A stretch of 17,612 nt of DNA from Promicromonosporaceae bacterium (lineage in GTDB: Bacteria; Actinomycetota; Actinomycetes; Actinomycetales; Cellulomonadaceae): contig WQZL01000029.1 of NCBI GenBank assembly GCA_009780755.1, positions 1 through 17,612 on the forward strand. Reading direction: 5' to 3'. Position numbers and translations under genes: made by a program. The notes under the pieces were generated by a model. The model was not told the origin of the DNA and made no database searches. It worked only from the letters and a program-made list of their open reading frames with translations. Positions 15,927-17,612 of the stretch are shown here, one piece after another (the stretch's first letter is position 1; every line of letters begins with the position of its first letter).

Positions 15927-16008
15927 AGGCAAAATCTACCGCCGCCGGGACGACCCTTTGACCCACCCCCTCCTCTCGTCATCCTGCGGCGGTGGAGTCA
16001 AGCGCAAG

Positions 16009-16093
16009 TTCGGCTGTTCGCATCATGTGTTCGGTTGTTTGCAGCGTTTTCGGTTGTGCGAACAGCCGAATACCAGCCAAACAACCGAACACA
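16009..16093. repeat. Two interlocked perfect inverted repeats in the menC-menD spacer
   Basis: Arm A (16009-16022, ttcggctgttcgca) pairs with 16057-16070 over 14 bp; arm B (16026-16041, tgtgttcggttgtttg) pairs with 16078-16093 over 16 bp. The order is A-B-A'-B', so both stems can coexist only as a pseudoknot. A and B are themselves near-direct repeats, so nested pairing is also possible with wobbles. The structure fills the middle of the 196-bp gap and would lie in the leader of menD in a menC-menD transcript. Confidence 0.8.
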
Positions 16094-16122
16094 CGAGCCG
16101 GTCACGGATTGGACGGCATAAA

Positions 16123-17175
16123 TCAGGCGGGGCTGGTCAACGCCGGGGAGGCCCGGTCCGGGGTGAGGCGCGGATTGTTGGCCGCAAGTACCGGCAGATG
16201 GCCGGCTATTGGTAGCAAGGGGTCGGCGATGACGTCGTGAGCCAGCAGTCCAGCGGTGGCCAGGCCGCAGGCATAGGGCAGTTCGGGCAGTGCACCCGCG
16301 AGCGCCAGCCCGGCGGCAAGGCCAATCGAGGATTCCAGCGCGGAGGAGACCACCACGGGTAGCGCGATACGTTCGGCCAGTTCCAGGCAGGCCCGCACCC
16401 CGCCCAGCGGCGCCACCTTGAGCACTACGAGGTCGGCGGCGGCGAGCGCCTTGACGCGTAGCGGGTCAGCGGCGCGACGGATCGACTCATCGGCGGCAAT
16501 GGGCACGTCAATCCCGGCGCGGAGTAGGGCGCGGCGAAGTTCGGCCAGCTCCTGGGCCGTTGCGCAGGGCTGCTCGGCATACTCCAACCCGCCCGCGACG
16601 GTGTCCAACTCCCGCAGCCGCACTACCGCCTCACCCACACCCCAAGCCCCGTTCGCATCAACCCGAATACGCCCAACGCCTGGCCCATGCAACTCATCCA
16701 ACGCCGCCCGCACGGCCCCCACCCGCGCCACCTCAACATCAAGCGGCTCTACCGCAATACCAGTTGCGAGATCGGTAATCCGGGCTGAAATCGGCTGGTC
16801 CCCCTGCCGATTTGAGCCCGGATTACCGATCTCATCACCCAACACCTGCTGGGCGATCTTGACCTTGGCCGTGGTGCAGCCGCTGGCCAGCACGAGGGCG
16901 CGGGCCTGCTCCGGGCCGACGGCCGGGATGGTCACGTTCACTGGAATGCTTTTTCGCACCGGGGCGGGCCAGCCGAGGTCGGCGGCCTCGCGGGCGGCGC
17001 GCAGCCACATGGCCGACTCAGCGTCGTCGTAGTCCCAAAACGGGCTGAACTCCCCCCAACCCGCCTCGCCGCGCAGCAGCAACCCCTCCCGCACATCCAA
17101 TCCCCGAAACCGAACCCGCAACGGCGACGACCATGCCAGGCGGTCAGCCTTCTCTACCCCCTGCTCAGACACCAT
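16123..17175 (-). CDS. menC: MenC, o-succinylbenzoate synthase, with an inserted segment
   Basis: This enolase-superfamily enzyme dehydrates SHCHC to o-succinylbenzoate in menaquinone synthesis. The active site is complete: KVK (Lys104, Lys106), Mg ligands Asp173 in RVDANGAWG, Glu201 in EYAEQP and Asp229 in AADES, and Lys253 in VLKVAPLGG. At 350 residues it is longer than the usual 310-330. The surplus lies just after KVKIAQ, where other actinobacterial MenC proteins continue almost at once into the D.ARV.AVR helix; residues 115-136 there are encoded by a 66-bp palindrome. The ATG has GGGGGAGG upstream. menB is divergent across an 89-bp gap, and menD follows on the same strand. Confidence 0.94.
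   Translation of the reverse strand: MVSEQGVEKADRLAWSSPLRVRFRGLDVREGLLLRGEAGWGEFSPFWDYDDAESAMWLRAAREAADLGWPAPVRKSIPVNVTIPAVGPEQARALVLASGCTTAKVKIAQQVLGDEIGNPGSNRQGDQPISARITDLATGIAVEPLDVEVARVGAVRAALDELHGPGVGRIRVDANGAWGVGEAVVRLRELDTVAGGLEYAEQPCATAQELAELRRALLRAGIDVPIAADESIRRAADPLRVKALAAADLVVLKVAPLGGVRACLELAERIALPVVVSSALESSIGLAAGLALAGALPELPYACGLATAGLLAHDVIADPLLPIAGHLPVLAANNPRLTPDRASPALTSPA
16768..16833 (-). repeat. In-frame 66-bp palindromic element in menC (copy 2)
   Basis: The 19-bp outer stem is perfect (16768-16786 with 16815-16833), with an inner 8-bp stem (16788-16795 with 16806-16813) and a 10-nt loop. It encodes 22 residues (115-136) starting EIGNPGSNRQ and ending PISARITDL. It has the same length, orientation and reading frame as the menD copy. 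The six differences within the shared 18-bp outer stem are all compensated on the opposite arm. Confidence 0.85.
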
Positions 17176-17264
17176 CCCAGGCTACCTCCCCCGCCGAGCC
17201 GGCTGATCTGGCCCTCCTTGGCCGGTTATACAGCCGTATCCTCAGTGCCCCTTAAGGTGAGTGC
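17176..17264. promoter_or_regulatory. Divergent menC/menB control region
   Basis: This 89-bp gap must hold the start signals for both genes. GGGGGAGG on the minus strand serves menC and AAGGTGAG on the plus strand, 4 nt before the ATG, serves menB. A TATAAC (minus, 17225-17230) could be a menC -10 and TATCCT (plus, 17237-17242) a menB -10, but neither has a convincing -35. The two candidates nearly abut, so transcription could be mutually exclusive; that is inference. Confidence 0.4.
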
Positions 17265-17612
17265 ATGAATAACCCCGTGCTGCCCGCCAGCGTCTCTGAG
17301 ACGTTTGACCCCGCGCTGTGGCGCGATGTGCCTGGATTTGAGGGGCTAACCGATGTGACGTACCACCGGGGGGTGACACGTAGCGATGCTGGTACTCGCG
17401 ACTTGCCCGTGGTGCGCGTCGCCTTCAACCGCCCCGAGCTGCGCAACGCCTTTCGCCCTCAGACCGTCGATGAGCTGTATCGCGCCCTCGACCATGCCCG
17501 GATGACGGCCGACGTGGGGGTGGTGCTGTTGGCGGGCAACGGCCCCTCTCCGAAGGATGGTGGGTGGGCGTTTAGTTCCGGCGGCGACCAGCGTGTGCGG
17601 GGCGGGGCTGGC
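17265..17612 (+). CDS. menB: MenB, 1,4-dihydroxy-2-naphthoyl-CoA synthase, N-terminal part
   Basis: These first 116 codons of a crotonase-superfamily enzyme continue past the window end. MenB closes the second ring of the naphthoquinone by converting o-succinylbenzoyl-CoA to DHNA-CoA. It is recognised by FNRPELRNAFRPQTVDEL (about residues 61-78), the ALDHARM helix, GVVLLAGNGPSPKDGGWAF and SSGGDQRVRG, which contains the oxyanion-hole glycine region. The N-terminal leader with the VPGF motif and the YHRG strand is normal for actinobacterial MenB. The ATG has AAGGTGAG just upstream. It is divergent from menC, a common arrangement in actinobacteria. No stop occurs in the available frame. Confidence 0.95.
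   Translation, partial: MNNPVLPASVSETFDPALWRDVPGFEGLTDVTYHRGVTRSDAGTRDLPVVRVAFNRPELRNAFRPQTVDELYRALDHARMTADVGVVLLAGNGPSPKDGGWAFSSGGDQRVRGGAG

Noticed and set aside
15927..15932. TTG start for menD two codons upstream
   Set aside because: The ATG at 15926 is the stronger codon and no ribosome site favours the TTG; the difference is only two residues and cannot be settled here.
16009..16093. CRISPR-like reading of the repeated ttcggYtgttYgca units
   Set aside because: Only two or three imperfect direct copies with irregular spacing and perfect inverted partners; no spacers of uniform length and no cas genes.
1..17612. A novel defence, phage or biosynthetic island
   Set aside because: All main genes belong to known housekeeping families (wall growth, tRNA, transport, protease, menaquinone); no integrase, toxin-antitoxin or defence-type genes are visible. 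The novelty lies in the repeats, not the gene content.

Overview
The window is GC-rich DNA from a high-GC Gram-positive bacterium (Actinomycetes). The evidence is the conserved actinobacterial cell-growth locus fhaA-fhaB-pstP-rodA-pbpA-pknA-pknB next to a tRNA-Leu and a class E sortase, together with an actinobacterial-type menaquinone (men) gene arrangement. The genus cannot be fixed from the sequence alone.

Layout. Positions 2-432 (+) hold the 3' end of a class E sortase and a small one-helix membrane protein. They converge on pknB across a spacer with an inverted pair of REP-like repeats and a 14-bp terminator hairpin. Positions 580-9940 (-) are one tightly packed operon read from fhaA to pknB: two FHA proteins, a PP2C phosphatase, a SEDS glycosyltransferase, a class B penicillin-binding protein and two transmembrane Ser/Thr kinases, one with five extracellular PASTA units. 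Neighbouring genes mostly overlap by 4 nt or lie 8-14 nt apart. Together they form a growth and division module: PknB probably senses muropeptides, PknA/PknB phosphorylate wall-synthesis proteins, PstP reverses this, the FHA proteins read the phosphothreonines, and RodA-PbpA polymerise and cross-link peptidoglycan. Positions 10331-10417 (+) are tRNA-Leu(CAG) with a strong terminator.

Positions 10526-13710 (-) carry a MATE-family exporter and a membrane-anchored HtrA/DegP-type serine protease. Positions 13803-17175 (-) carry menD and menC, and menB starts divergently at 17265 (+) and runs off the window. MenC and MenB convert SHCHC, made from the MenD product, to DHNA-CoA on the way to menaquinone.

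The most unusual signal is in the men genes. menD and menC each contain a 66-bp, nearly perfect palindrome inserted in frame. Both have the same orientation, the same reading frame and the same length (22 residues), and every outer-stem base that differs between them is compensated on the other arm. They resemble in concept the Rickettsia palindromic elements that insert into protein genes, but I do not recognise this family. MenD (707 aa against roughly 550-580 usual) has three further extra segments, two of which coincide with weaker inverted repeats and one with a short hairpin, possibly older decayed copies. The menC-menD spacer holds two interlocked perfect inverted repeats that could form a pseudoknot or a nested alternative fold.
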